Part shown: piece by piece, positions 12,539 through 23,196 of the stretch
Layout: each line of letters begins with the position of its first letter
How positions within the stretch are numbered: the first letter of the stretch is position 1
Assembly (NCBI GenBank): GCA_043381765.1
Contig: JBHJMP010001117.1
Span: 1-36,331, forward strand
Origin: Collodictyon triciliatum
Taxonomy: Eukaryota; CRuMs
Direction of reading: 5' to 3'
Length of the DNA: 36,331 nucleotides
The notes under the pieces: generated by a model
Database searches by the model: none
What the model was told of the DNA's origin: nothing
What the model saw: the letters and a program-made list of their open reading frames with translations, nothing else
Translations under genes and position numbers: made by a program

Positions 12539-14589
12539 NNNNNNNNNNNNNNNNNNNNNNNNNNNNNNNNNNNNNNNNNNNNNNNNNNNNNNNNNNNNNN
12601 NNNNNNNNNNNNNNNNNNNNNNNNNNNNNNNNNNNNNNNNNNNNNNNNNNNNNNNNNNNNNNNNNNNNNNNNNNNNNNNNNNNNNNNNNNNNNNNNNNNN
12701 NNNNNNNNNNNNNNNNNNNNNNNNNNNNNNNNNNNNNNNNNNNNNNNNNNNNNNNNNNNNNNNNNNNNNNNNNNNNNNNNNNNNNNNNNNNNNNNNNNNN
12801 NNNNNNNNNNNNNNNNNNNNNNNNNNNNNNNNNNNNNNNNNNNNNNNNNNNNNNNNNNNNNNNNNNNNNNNNNNNNNNNNNNNNNNNNNNNNNNNNNNNN
12901 NNNNNNNNNNNNNNNNNNNNNNNNNNNNNNNNNNNNNNNNNNNNNNNNNNNNNNTTTTTTTTTTGCGTGATGCTTTGTTAGACTGCTGACTTGACGTTAG
13001 CAAGAGGGACATGCTCACACCTTAGAAATCAGCAAGCAGTAACAAGACGACACGTCTCAACCAGTTCTAAAATCAGTCACAAGAAATCGCAACCACCAAC
13101 ATCCAAGGTTTTCTTCCTGGCGCCTCATTTCATTACCAAACATCGATTTTTTGTCTGAATATTCCATAGTAGCGATGTTCTATTCCATTATTGCCACATT
13201 GATATGATTATTGAAATTTATGAATCATCGTCTTATCTTAAACCATTCCCTTCTTTAGACTTCCAGAGAAATAATCAGTTCCAGTAATGAGACATTAGGA
13301 TGTTCCTTGAATGACAATCAAATGTAATTGAAATCAGTGTCCATTTAATTGCTAGAATTTCGGATTCTTTTTTTTTATTCTCTACCTAGTCACATTTTCT
13401 GATACCACAATTTATTTTAAAAAGGATGTGAATGAAAAACTGTCAGGCAAATAAGCTCATAGCAGTCGATAAAAATTGTTTTCGTTTCCATAGTAGTTCG
13501 GAAGACTCTATTCCCTCTGAGAGCAACAAGTTGCAGAATACTTCGAAGTCGTCGACCAAGTCAGAGGTATTTTTTTTCTGTAATCAACCCCGACTTATTT
13601 CCTGCATTTTTGGTTACTTGGAAAGGTTGACAACCGCTTGAAATATGCTGAATATTAGAGCTACAATACATGTCTATTATTTTCAATGAAAAATTCGTCA
13701 GAATGACAGATTTCATCAACAACACATAGAAAACATCACAAAGTCACTCGAGCATTACACAACCAGCTCCCTTTGACTTCGAAGTTGATAGACGAGGACA
13801 AAAGGCAGAGGTCAGATTATTTGAAAAGATAGAGACAGAGCATATCAAACTCTATGAAAGATCTAAATTCCGTGCGCGTCCTAACCTATCGTAAGTCAGT
13901 AGTGAAAATGATGTAAATTACCTCCTTTACACTCTTTTTCTCTCAAAGTCAAATACAGTATATATCTCGGCACTGACAAGCGACCAGAGAAGCTCTATTC
14001 ATCCGCGGAATAGTTTGCTTTATGCACGTTTTGCTCACATTCATTATTTTCATTCCCAGTGCAATCAGGCGTCCATTTAGAATTCAAAAATCAACCAAGC
14101 CAGCAACGAAAAGCAAGCCTGTACACTTACTCACAGAAGAAAGAAACGTAGAGAGGGCTCATTTTAAAGATGCAACTCTAAGAAGACAAGGCGAAGCTGA
14201 ACAAAGGAAACAAATCATGGAATTCCAAGAGGCCGTAAGAGATTCCACATGTCTATTAATGAATCGAAGTCGTCAGAGAAAGCTCTTCTGTATGCGCGTT
14301 TTTCACTTGACCGCCTCGTGAGAACGAAGCAGTGTGTTTTGAACGGCATACTCATCTATACATACCTTTACCACCCACTTCACAGGAACGAAGTAAATTG
14401 GAGGAAAAAGAGCTGCGACAACGCCTGATTCCTAAAGCTCGTCCTTTCAGAAAGGTAGTCCCGTTCCGTGTGCAACCATCCAATATTTCGCCAACTGTAC
14501 CATCATCCCCATTGCTTCGCACTAAAACTCGAGTTTGTAAGAAACTCGAACACGGGGCCTTGAAAACCTCGACATCCGAAGCCAAATAA
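10944..14589 (+). CDS. TPX2: TPX2-like spindle assembly factor / Aurora kinase activator
   Basis: TPX2 proteins nucleate spindle microtubules and bind and activate Aurora A. Exons: 10944-11115, 11397-11476, 11612-11719, 11862-11945, 12086-12166, [at least one exon missing, probably in the 12539-12954 gap], 13001-13107, 13259-13323, 13494-13566, 13730-13890, 14060-14234, 14386-14589 (TAA). The N-terminus carries the Aurora-binding signature (FEFSAPQFRDF...LDSEG..DSWF, residues about 33-57). The C-terminal half has TPX2 repeats: PFDFEVDRRGQKAE...ERSKFRARPN, then RRPFRIQKS...LLTEERNVERA and KARPFRKVVPFRVQPS. Flanking phases show that the missing exon must end in phase 1. The visible length is about 436 residues, shorter than vertebrate TPX2 (about 750). 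The ATG at 10944 was chosen because the conserved motif normally sits near the N-terminus. An alternative for exon 13494 starts at 13447. Confidence 0.92.
12446..12538. repeat. (ATT)n trinucleotide array
   Basis: About 31 copies of ATT run straight into the first N gap, so the assembly probably broke on the array. It lies in an intron of the TPX2-like gene. Confidence 0.97.
12539..12954. other. Assembly gap, 416 N
   Basis: Bounded by (ATT)n on the left and a T run on the right. At least one TPX2-like exon is expected here or just left of it, because the phases of the flanking exons (0 before, 1 after) do not match. Confidence 0.99.
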
Positions 14590-15262
14590 GTGACCTTTAT
14601 GCTCCATCGACCTTCCTCGCTTCTTTTCTTTCTTCATTATTTCTTTATTTTTCGCTCTCCGATAGAGCCATCGCACGAGCCATATCCAAAAAAAAAAAAA
14701 AAAATGAAGCGAGGGAAAAAATAAATGAAACCAAAAAAAAAAAAAAAAGACCTTAAAAAAGGTGTAGTGTGGTTCCATTCAACTCGTTTGTTGCATTTCT
14801 TTATTTACGTCACAACCTCCTTTGGACTTTATCCTATGACTACTGCACGCGATGCATAAGCGCCGAGCCAAGGATCAACAAAACTTATTGCCTTGCCTTG
14901 TTGTATGTCTGCCGGGCGTTTGTATGTGGTTTCGCTCTGCAGCCAGAAGCTCACGTTTTTTTTCTTTCTTGTTCGGTTTTGTTTTTACTGGGCAACATCG
15001 CCGAATCCGCACAAGCAGGTTCTGAGCCAAGAATACGGAAAGCAGCGTGTTCAAGAATCTTTCGACGGGTGAGGTAGCTGTGCCAAGTGCGACAAAGCAG
15101 ACGAACAGGTGCCACAATAACAAATAAAATAAAATAAATAAATAAATAAAAGGCAAATACAATACGTAACAAAGTTACATATAAGTCACTTTTAAAAAAT
15201 TAATAGCACGAAAATAAAATATTTAGAAAAGTGTCAATTATAATGTATAGAAGGTGACTCAA
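14590..15262. other. Intergenic region between the TPX2-like and ADCK1-like genes
   Basis: Two A runs (14687-14704, 14732-14748) and AT-rich sequence. It must contain the TPX2-like 3' end and the promoter of the next gene. I see no further coding sequence. Confidence 0.6.
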
Positions 15263-17779
15263 ATGTGGGCTGCACGCGTTGCTCGCCCACTTGTTCACGG
15301 TGGAATCCGATGCTTCTCATACATATCACCGCCTCCTATTTTCCCGTCATCAACACCCCCAGCGCTATCCAAGGTTACTCCCACAATATCCTTTTCTTTT
15401 CTTTTCTTTTCTTTTCTTTTCTTTTCTTTTCTTTTCTTTTCTTTTCTTTTCTTTTCTTTTTTTTTATCTATCCTTTTCTTTTCTTTTCTTTTCTTTTCTT
15501 TTCTTATCTTATCTTATCTTATCTTTTCCTTTCTTTTCTTTTCCTTTCTTTTCTTTTCCTTTCTTTTCTTTTCCTTTCTTTGCATATTTTTCTCATTCCA
15601 GTAATTGGTTAAGCTGACTCGACTATAGTTTTTCAAGAGAGTGACGCTTGCAGGGAGTGTCGCTTTTGCTGGTTTCTGCGTCGCTTCGTATGCAAAAGGA
15701 TACGACATTCAGACTTCATTTTCGCTTTTGCGCCGTCAAGCAAGAGTTGGAGTCGCCGTGAGTCATATTTATTGCATATTCCTTTCCATGGCGAATATCG
15801 ATATATGCGCGGTAATATACGACATTTTTTATGTCAAAATCACACTCCTTTATCGATTAGCACGTATCCGAAATTATACTGATAGATACTATTACTTTTA
15901 TATTCATATTCTTTCAGGATAAAAAGTGCTTGAATTTTGAAACCTTTTGACTATTGATATTTACATAAATCTTTTGTTTTCTGTCTGGGTTTAGGTGACA
16001 AAGATGACAGTAGCTTATCAATATGCGCTGTGGAAAGCTACACTCGTAACTGCGATAGAGGCAGAGAATATTCTGCAGCAGGTATTGAATTACGATGTGT
16101 TGTGGATAATTCCCCCCCCCCCNNNNNNNNNNNNNNNNNNNNNNNNNNNNNNNNNNNNNNNNNNNNNNNNNNNNNNNNNNNNNNNNNNNNNNNNNNNNNN
16201 NNNNNNNNNNNNNNNNNNNNNNNNNNNNNNNNNTTATTGGTGAGCTGTGCAAATATAACTATCTATATTCTCTTTTAATATAGTGAGTGTTTCAACACCT
16301 TTCATCCAAACACACAGACCCATCTCTATGCCGCGCAAGTTCTCTTGGACATGTGTCTCGAAAATAGAGGTGTTTTCATCAAATTGGGACAATATATCGC
16401 GTGCCAAACTCTTTTATTGCCACCGGAGTATACAGATACGTTGTTGCAGCTCCAAGACAGAGTAACTCATTAAAATTATCATCTTACAATCGAACAGCCT
16501 CGTGGTAACACGAAGAAAAGAAACAAGCATATCCCAACTTAACACCTGTCTTGTATATTTAAATTTAAAAGAGGCAAAAGTAACAAACTATTTCATTTCA
16601 TACGTAGGTTCCACCACGTCCATGGAAAGAGATGAAGCAAACCTTGGAAAAGGAATTTGGAACTGATTATATGAAGACGAAGTATTTCCCGACCAAATTC
16701 TAATTTTCTCGACAAATCTAATTAACCTTAGTCCCTTTAATTCGATGTGTATTAGCCATGCATTATGACAGTATGGCAACTGGTTTGTAGGTTCTCATCT
16801 ATAAATGAAGAATCAGTTGCGGCAGGTAGTCTTGCACAGGTCCACCGAGGGCGTACGATAGATGGACGTGATGTTGCAATTAAAGTATTAAAAAAAAATT
16901 GAATTGCGACATGTCACAATTATCAACGCACGTTTAGATTTTTTTTGAGTTTTCTTCATCATTACGCATAAAATGACTTTTTTGTACATTGCGTAATTTT
17001 TGTTTTAACCAAGATTCAATACGATGACATTCGCCAAACTCTGGATCTGGACATGCATATGATTGAGTTTTTTGTACACTCATCTGCCGAGGTATGATTC
17101 TTACTCTTGTACGTACCATTTAGCAATCATAACAAATACATAAATAATAAATAAATCGTTTATAAAAAATAAAGAAATTTCCTGACTTCAACTTCCAATG
17201 GCTACTAAACGAGTTTGAAAGTGATGTTCCTCAAGAGATCGGTGACATATAGATATCATCTATTCCCGTTTATATCTGACTTGAAATAATTTAGAGAATA
17301 CAATACTTTAAATTTTGAAAAAATCATAATATTAGTTTTTAATTTTTCCCAATGGAAATCATGAAATAGACTTTATCAATGAAGGGCGAAATGGGGAAAA
17401 GTTGGCGCATTTGTTTGCCTCAGACGAACGCTTGAAAATCCCTGACATAATATGGGTAATTTTTTCCGTCACTTTGGGCTATTCTCTCTTATAGGAGTTT
17501 CCGCTCCATCGAGTGTGATTATAGACGAAACGTTGCCTTAATTACATGGATATAGGATTGCACAACAACTCGTATCCTTACAATGGAATTTATCGGAGGC
17601 GAAGTATGCAAACTCACTGACAGAGATGGTATTCTAGGTCTAGGATTCAACGAGGCAGATGTCAGTGATGATACAACATCACATTCTTTTCTCTCAAATT
17701 TTAATCACTTGACCTATTAGCGAATGGTTAAGGCCCATTTTCACATTCGAAACATCTACTGGTTTTACCCTTTCTTTTT
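15263..17779 (+). CDS. ADCK1/UbiB-family atypical (ABC1) kinase, 3' truncated by gap
   Basis: ABC1/UbiB proteins are atypical kinases or ATPases of mitochondria and plastids; ADCK1-type members act in mitochondrial lipid and cristae homeostasis. Exons: 15263-15373, 15629-15757, 15995-16081, 16288-16461, 16608-16681, 16791-16884, 17014-17091, 17175-17241, 17370-17455, 17556-17660, and possibly 17721 into the gap. Residues 1-37 (MWAARVARPLVHGGIRCFSY...) are Arg-rich without acidic residues, like a mitochondrial presequence. Family marks follow: the KxGQ motif (VFIKLGQYIACQTLLLPPEY), the Ala-rich loop replacing the glycine loop (VAAGSLAQVH), the lysine strand (DVAIK), EIDFINEGRN and LTMEFIGGE. 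The visible part covers about 335 residues. The catalytic H.DPHPGN loop and the rest of the kinase lobe are missing; see the finding on the 215-N gap. The acceptor at 16287 (gtgag) is unusual, and an exon may be hidden in the 111-N gap. Confidence 0.92.
15391..15585. repeat. (TTTTC)n array with (TTATC)n and (CTTTC)n variants
   Basis: Pentanucleotide array in intron 1 of the ADCK1-like gene, in two blocks of TTTTC separated by TTTTTTATCTATCC, with later TTATC and TTTCC variants. It yields spurious FFSFL-type frames. Confidence 0.97.
16123..16233. other. Assembly gap, 111 N
   Basis: Preceded by a run of 12 C. It lies in the intron between ADCK1-like exons 3 and 4. Confidence 0.99.
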
Positions 17780-17994
17780 NNNNNNNNNNNNNNNNNNNNN
17801 NNNNNNNNNNNNNNNNNNNNNNNNNNNNNNNNNNNNNNNNNNNNNNNNNNNNNNNNNNNNNNNNNNNNNNNNNNNNNNNNNNNNNNNNNNNNNNNNNNNN
17901 NNNNNNNNNNNNNNNNNNNNNNNNNNNNNNNNNNNNNNNNNNNNNNNNNNNNNNNNNNNNNNNNNNNNNNNNNNNNNNNNNNNNNNNNNNNNNN
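17780..17994. other. Assembly gap, 215 N
   Basis: Separates the ADCK1-like gene, cut before its catalytic loop, from a Mei2-like RNA-binding exon on the same strand. The written gap is too small for the missing coding sequence of both genes. Confidence 0.99.
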
Positions 17995-18080
17995 TCTCTC
18001 TCTTTAACCCAGTTTTTTAATCGATCTCTTCTGGATTACTTGTCTGATATTCATAAACATGGAATTTACTTACTGAATAG

Positions 18081-18469
18081 AATGATTGTAACGTTGGATA
18101 TGCGTTCATCAACTTCATAACGCCGGAGACTATCCCACAATTCTTTGAAAGTTTTTCCATGAAAAGATGGGAAAAGTTCAACAGTGACAAGATTATCGAG
18201 ATAACCTACGCCCGAATCCAAGGAAAAGTATGGATTCCACAAAATACATTACTACATAATATAATTTCTTGTATTTTTTTCTCAAACAATCAGAAAAGAA
18301 GGAAGAAATAAGTGTAAAAAGTAAAAATAAGAACATACCAAGCTGAAATGTAGAATTTGATGAGAATCGGTCTTCCGACTAAGTTGGCCTTTTCCTTTCA
18401 CGCAGATGCAACTTGTCATGCATTTCCAAAACTCGACCATTTTGACGGAGGATAAAAAATGCCGCCCGG
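18081..18469 (+). CDS. Mei2-like RNA-binding protein, C-terminal RRM (partial)
   Basis: Two exons, 18081-18227 and 18406 into the gap at 18470, joined in phase 0 across a GT-AG intron. They encode the C-terminal RNA recognition motif typical of Mei2-like proteins (RRM_2): NDCNVGYAFINF...IPQFF, KRWEKFNSDKIIEITYARIQG, then MQLVMHFQNSTILTEDKKCRP, matching the family's NCNVGYAFINF, YARIQG and HFQNS..../EDK.CRP blocks. Mei2-type proteins bind RNA; in fission yeast the founder drives meiosis, and plant AML proteins act in development. The N-terminal part lies in or left of the 215-N gap and the C-terminus in the 591-N gap. Sequence just upstream (18020-18065) reads SLLDYLSDIHKHGIY, which resembles the preceding helix of the same domain, but the strand that should follow is absent. 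Confidence 0.85.
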
Positions 18470-19060
18470 NNNNNNNNNNNNNNNNNNNNNNNNNNNNNNN
18501 NNNNNNNNNNNNNNNNNNNNNNNNNNNNNNNNNNNNNNNNNNNNNNNNNNNNNNNNNNNNNNNNNNNNNNNNNNNNNNNNNNNNNNNNNNNNNNNNNNNN
18601 NNNNNNNNNNNNNNNNNNNNNNNNNNNNNNNNNNNNNNNNNNNNNNNNNNNNNNNNNNNNNNNNNNNNNNNNNNNNNNNNNNNNNNNNNNNNNNNNNNNN
18701 NNNNNNNNNNNNNNNNNNNNNNNNNNNNNNNNNNNNNNNNNNNNNNNNNNNNNNNNNNNNNNNNNNNNNNNNNNNNNNNNNNNNNNNNNNNNNNNNNNNN
18801 NNNNNNNNNNNNNNNNNNNNNNNNNNNNNNNNNNNNNNNNNNNNNNNNNNNNNNNNNNNNNNNNNNNNNNNNNNNNNNNNNNNNNNNNNNNNNNNNNNNN
18901 NNNNNNNNNNNNNNNNNNNNNNNNNNNNNNNNNNNNNNNNNNNNNNNNNNNNNNNNNNNNNNNNNNNNNNNNNNNNNNNNNNNNNNNNNNNNNNNNNNNN
19001 NNNNNNNNNNNNNNNNNNNNNNNNNNNNNNNNNNNNNNNNNNNNNNNNNNNNNNNNNNNN
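18470..19060. other. Assembly gap, 591 N
   Basis: Interrupts the Mei2-like gene. Right after the gap, 19061-19080 followed by a good donor (gtaagc) may be the end of a further exon of that gene. Confidence 0.99.
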
Positions 19061-19558
19061 AGGCGATTTCTCGGATCAAATGTAAGCGCGTCGTGAAACA
19101 GAGCAGAAAACGGAAGGAGAAGGAGTCTAAGGAAACTGTTTTTAATTCTCCTTGGGGGAAAAAAAAACATGTCTATTTGCAACTCCTTCGTCAGTTTCGA
19201 AGCCTTAGTTTATTCGCCACTGCAACAGCGATTCTCATCGGATTTTTTCCCCCTTACTTAAAAATCATGCGGTCGAAATAACATCACAGAAAAAAAAACA
19301 ACTCCAAATCACTGATTTGTTCCCTCTACAGTCCTTTCTCTCTCCACTATTCCATTTTCTTGCAACACAGGGCAAGACGAAAAGAAGAGGCAAAGAGAAC
19401 GAGAATCTGCAACCTCCACGAAAACACGATTCTTTTGCACTCTTTCTTTTACAGACGAAATAAACCCGCATTTCCGCCGACAAGAGACGAGGACGTCGGC
19501 AGGGTGATTCTTCTCTATTCCACGGAGCTGCGCTCACAGAGAGCAAAAGGCTTTTGTG

Positions 19559-19810
19559 ATGGACTCGTCACGAAGAGGCAGAGGCAGAGGCAGAAAAGCC
19601 GAGCAGCGACCGATGACGGAGGCAAAGTCTCTTTGGACTTATCTCGTAGTCCTGTGTCTGCGTCTGATACGCTGTTTCCAGTATCTGCATGAATCAAAGG
19701 CATGGTTAGGTTATTTTATTTTGAATGTGCTTTAGCATATAATTTATTTCAGTCTAATCGCGGCATTAGTATCGGTAGCAGTTTTTTTTTCTTTTCAAAG
19801 GAGAAAATAA
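19559..19810 (+). CDS. Small two-exon membrane protein candidate (67 aa)
   Basis: Not recognised. Exon 1 is 19559-19704 and exon 2 is 19753-19810, with a 48-nt GT-AG intron (donor gttagg, acceptor atttcag) and phase 2 on both sides. The protein starts MDSSRRGRGRGRKAEQRP, has one hydrophobic segment (LWTYLVVLCLRLIRCFQYL) and a second created by the splice (LIAALVSVAVFFSF), and ends QRRK. The basic N-terminus and C-terminus with two helices would fit a small hairpin membrane protein. Short length and lack of a known family make this tentative; it could be the 5' end of a longer gene or chance. Confidence 0.35.
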
Positions 19811-20147
19811 TTGAACAAGAACAGTTTCATTAATGGAATGATTGCGTTTGTAAATGCAAATGGTTCATGGGTTTCTTCTTTCTCTTTGAGCGATGAAACT
19901 TAAATTATATGTGGTTTTGTTATGTTTTGTTTTGTGTAGAGAAAATGGCATGATTCAAGGATTGTAAATAGTGTGATTTCCAGAGATATTACTCTCCACA
20001 ACTTCTCCTGACCAAATCATTTATTGTCATCATCATGTTAGTATTATGATATTAAAAAAAATAAAGGATAAAAATCGTGATAATCACAACCCCAACCCTT
20101 CTTTCCCTGAATTAGTTTGTACTGTGCGGTAGCAGCCACACACAATT
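19811..20147. other. Non-coding stretch
   Basis: AT-rich sequence between the small plus-strand candidate and the minus-strand frame ending at 20148. I see no exon or RNA gene in it. Confidence 0.5.
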
Positions 20148-20471
20148 TTAAATCATATATGCAGGCAGATAAAATCCTACGTGCTGCCTCATTTCCTGCC
20201 TCTCGAAGGCGCCCGAAAGCAAACTGCGCAGCCGAAAAAGAGCAGCCTGAGCGTTGGACTCTTGCAGGAAGGACTGCACAAGGCTCTGCGTGTGCGAGTC
20301 CAACATGCAGAACCAAACAACAGCAGAGCCCGGCGCGTCTGGGGCTTCCTCGCCCGCCATCGCGATTCCGCGGCCTTCGGAGTCGAGGCAAAGTCCCTTC
20401 AGAACAGCAGACCTGATTTGCTCCCGCCGAGACTCGCGGGCGTTGCGGTTGAAGATGAGGGAGAGCAGCAT
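20148..20471 (-). CDS. Unidentified small protein, GC-rich (107 aa as read)
   Basis: An intron-free frame from ATG 20469-20471 to TAA 20148-20150, clearly richer in G+C than its surroundings and coding-like: MLLSLIFNRNARESRREQIR, then VLKGLCLDSEGRGIAMAGEE, then a helical stretch (SLVQSFLQESNAQAALFRLR). The pattern of a strand, D-S-x-G turn and a later helix loosely recalls roadblock/LC7-fold proteins such as Ragulator subunits, but no diagnostic motif supports this. Upstream the frame stays open to 20507 after an AG, so a 5' exon is possible. A donor-like gtagga at 20176-20171 after ...QEMRQH could mean the true C-terminus lies in a further exon. Confidence 0.35.
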   Translation of the reverse strand: MLLSLIFNRNARESRREQIRSAVLKGLCLDSEGRGIAMAGEEAPDAPGSAVVWFCMLDSHTQSLVQSFLQESNAQAALFRLRSLLSGAFERQEMRQHVGFYLPAYMI

Positions 20472-20506
20472 GTTGTGGAGGTTCACAAGCTTGTATGATG
20501 AGTCTC

Positions 20507-21292
20507 CCGTCCGGCAGAGAATCTATTCGCAGGTGTGGTTTCGGGCACGGAGGAAAGGCCGCGGTTGGTGGAAGTGTGAGAAGATGAGTCAGCAGTCGAT
20601 GCGGGGATGGGAGGCCGGTTCGGTGTGAGTTTGGAGGGTGGCGGATATTCTTTTCTTGAGCGGGGTGAAGATTGGCATATACGCATATAATATATCGGGG
20701 CAAAGCTGAGCAAGTGTTGGTGGGAGGGTGCGTTTGGGACGATTTCTTGGATTATATTGTCTTCTTATCCTTTGTTTTTATTTTTCTTTAACTTTGCTTT
20801 ATCTTTTCTTTTTTCTTTCTTTTTGCATTTCTCTCTACTTTTTTTCTTTCTTTTTAATGTATAGGTCTTTTGTATGCTCTTTTTTTTCCCTTCTTTTTGT
20901 TTCATTCTGTTGTAGGAAACTGGAGCCTTGATGAAATACCTTTGGTAACTGGAATTCTTTTTTGGAGGAATCACCGGCCTACGGCGTAATCATTTAAAAG
21001 TTGACTTATTTAAGGACAACATCGTCTTATAATTTATTTACTTTTTATTAAAAATGCGACGTCGTAGATACTATAAAATGATTATTTTTTTAAAAAGAAT
21101 CATGATAAATACAAAACATGAATAAGTAAATAATTAGTTAGCACAGACTTTGTTGTGTGGAAAAGGAATGTAGATGAAAGGAAACCGATTTGGGCCCGCT
21201 TGCGGCTTTGGCAGACTCCTCCTTGTGCCCTTCTTGTTCGAGTAGACCGGAGAAATACTAACAAACGTTTTCATGAAATGGATACTCATGCA
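20507..21292. other. Region without a supported gene
   Basis: On the minus strand 20520-20710 is Pro/Ser/Thr-rich and open in two frames, possibly a leader or N-terminal exon of the gene below. At 21169-21240 a minus-strand stretch (EQEGHKEESAKAASGPKS) ends at a donor-like gtttcc but lies beyond the stop of the next gene. Otherwise there are T-rich and AT-rich runs. Confidence 0.4.
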
Positions 21293-23132
21293 CTAATAGT
21301 GTTGCCGAAAGCCCGAATCCCTTTGAGTGTGCTTCAAGATTGCAGGCTTTGACGGCCAAAAAAATCAGGAGAGGAATAAAGAATCAACCTTTGGATTTGT
21401 ATCTCTGGTGTGCATCGACATGGCAAAAAGGACGGTGCCGAAAGAGTTTGTTTTCATTAGATTTTTTGCCTTGGTTCGAACGAATGTCTCCAGATCTTTG
21501 GGACTCAGTCTTTTGATAAGCAATAAAAGATTAATTCCAAGAAACCGCCGATACTTGCTAATCATCACGAAAGAGGGCGCGCATGCAGAAATAAAACAAA
21601 TGAAAACAAACAAATGAAAACAAACAAACAAACAAAAAAAAAACCAGAATACAAACAAACAATAGTGTATTTTTTTTTTCGTGAGTTGAATTAAAAGATA
21701 CATCAACATCCTTTGCATGGAAAATTCGAGAGAATATAATCTTACAATAATGTGATATACAACAGAATCTGAACATATCTGCCATCATCATTAACAAAAA
21801 GATGCTCCAAGAAAGCACCTCTATCATCCACAAGTTTTGTGATTACGTCTATTCCAAATATAAAGCCATGGAATGAACCGATATATCCATAACAAAGGTA
21901 CTTTATTCAATAATGCGGAGCTGCTTACTAATTAAAAAAATAAGAAAGAAAGAAAGAAATTTTCAAAGGATTTTCTTAAACACATGGTAATACCTGAGTA
22001 AACAAGCAATACATTGAAAGGAAGCTGCAAAATGGAGGGGTCTGACCTTCAAGTAGTTTTAGAGAGAAATATAATCAATAAATAATTTATGAGTCGCATA
22101 CTTATTTTGTATTTCATTCGCTGACCTGTACAGGCGATTCAAACATACATAGCTGATATCAGCATAGTCCAAAGGTGTTTTTACGGTGAGCATAAGGATC
22201 TGTCGTGATTGTTGTGAGTCTAGAATGAATTTTGCATTACAATAGCCTAAAATTGAATGTAGTGTATATACGCTCCCCGACAAAGTGAAATGCATGTAAA
22301 TAATACCAAAAATTGATGCGAAAATTGACACATAAATATGCAAACCCCTTTGCATATCGTATATACATCGTCCGCATTTATTTTCACTGGTTCATTTTCC
22401 TCGTCAATGTGTTGGATATTTAAAGTCTTTTCAAACATCCGAGAAACCTACATAAACAGTCATTTTAAGACAAGTTAATTCTATCGGATATTCCCCCAGG
22501 AGAAGGATATATAAGTGTATATCATTTTTATGACGCAAGTGCATATCACGCCTTAAACGATGTTTTTATGTATCAATTTAGCGATTTCATAAAATAAAAA
22601 AAGTTTCGTGTATACTTGATAGTTCATGTCATGCGAATATTGTGTATACTTTTTTTTTAAAATCCATTAAGACTATTAACAAATTTATTCGCCAATCAAA
22701 TTTTTTTTTGTCTTTTTATCTTATGTATCAATACACACTTTTTTATGATAATCATCATAATAATCATGATAAAATGCATACTTGCGCATTTTCGAGCTTC
22801 AGTCGGGCTGCATACACAAGAGTCTCCTTTCCAAAGTCATCTTTTTTTGCAGTGGATGCAAACGCCTTCAAAAGCACACGAAGGACAGACGAAAATGCCG
22901 GTGGTTCTGCGTTTATTGCCGAGTCAGCCTGTTTTGAAAGGGAGTCGCATGCTTTGGCAGGGAACCGAACAGACCAATCAGAAAGGAGAATCTTCTCAGA
23001 CAGAGGCTCTGTTGAAACCCTTTTGTCAAGCACTTTGACAAGCGTGCGGTTTCTGTGTTTGTGTAAGCATCGTGGAAAAAAAAAATTAGTCTTTGATTTC
23101 TTTCTTGTATCTTTTCGCGTTTGTGTTTTCAT
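21293..23132 (-). CDS. Unidentified helical protein, seven exons (311 aa)
   Basis: Not recognised. Exons (minus order) 23132-22782, 22447-22346, 22199-22126, 22024-21994, 21900-21746, 21557-21389, 21346-21293 sum to 936 nt, giving 311 residues plus TAG, with every junction in phase and no stop. Coding character is good: SVLRVLLKAFASTAKKDDFG in exon 1, MFEKTLNIQHIDEENEPVKI in exon 2, VITKLVDDRGAFLEHLFVND in exon 5 and GINLLLLIKRLSPKDLETFV in exon 6. The composition suggests an alpha-helical, partly hydrophobic protein. Exon 4 is only 31 nt. The N-terminus (Lys/Arg-rich, then FFFP from a T run) is uncertain; translation may begin elsewhere. Exon 3 could alternatively begin upstream at an AG near 22240. 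No catalytic motif is visible. Confidence 0.5.
21605..21660. repeat. Short imperfect (ACAA)n
   Basis: Impure ACAA repeats in the intron between exons 5 and 6 of the unidentified minus-strand gene. Confidence 0.7.
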
Positions 23133-23196
23133 GATTTTTCATGCTGTGATACATTCCGGTGTCTTATTGGTAACAAAATGAGGGAGAAAAACGAAT

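Noticed and set aside
12384-13018. Frames spanning N runs here and at the other four gaps
   Set aside because: Artefacts of translating N; no sequence supports them.
20044-20703. Minus-strand 219-codon Pro/Arg/Cys-rich frame
   Set aside because: Long only because the region is GC-rich; the overlapping frame 20471-20148 has better composition.
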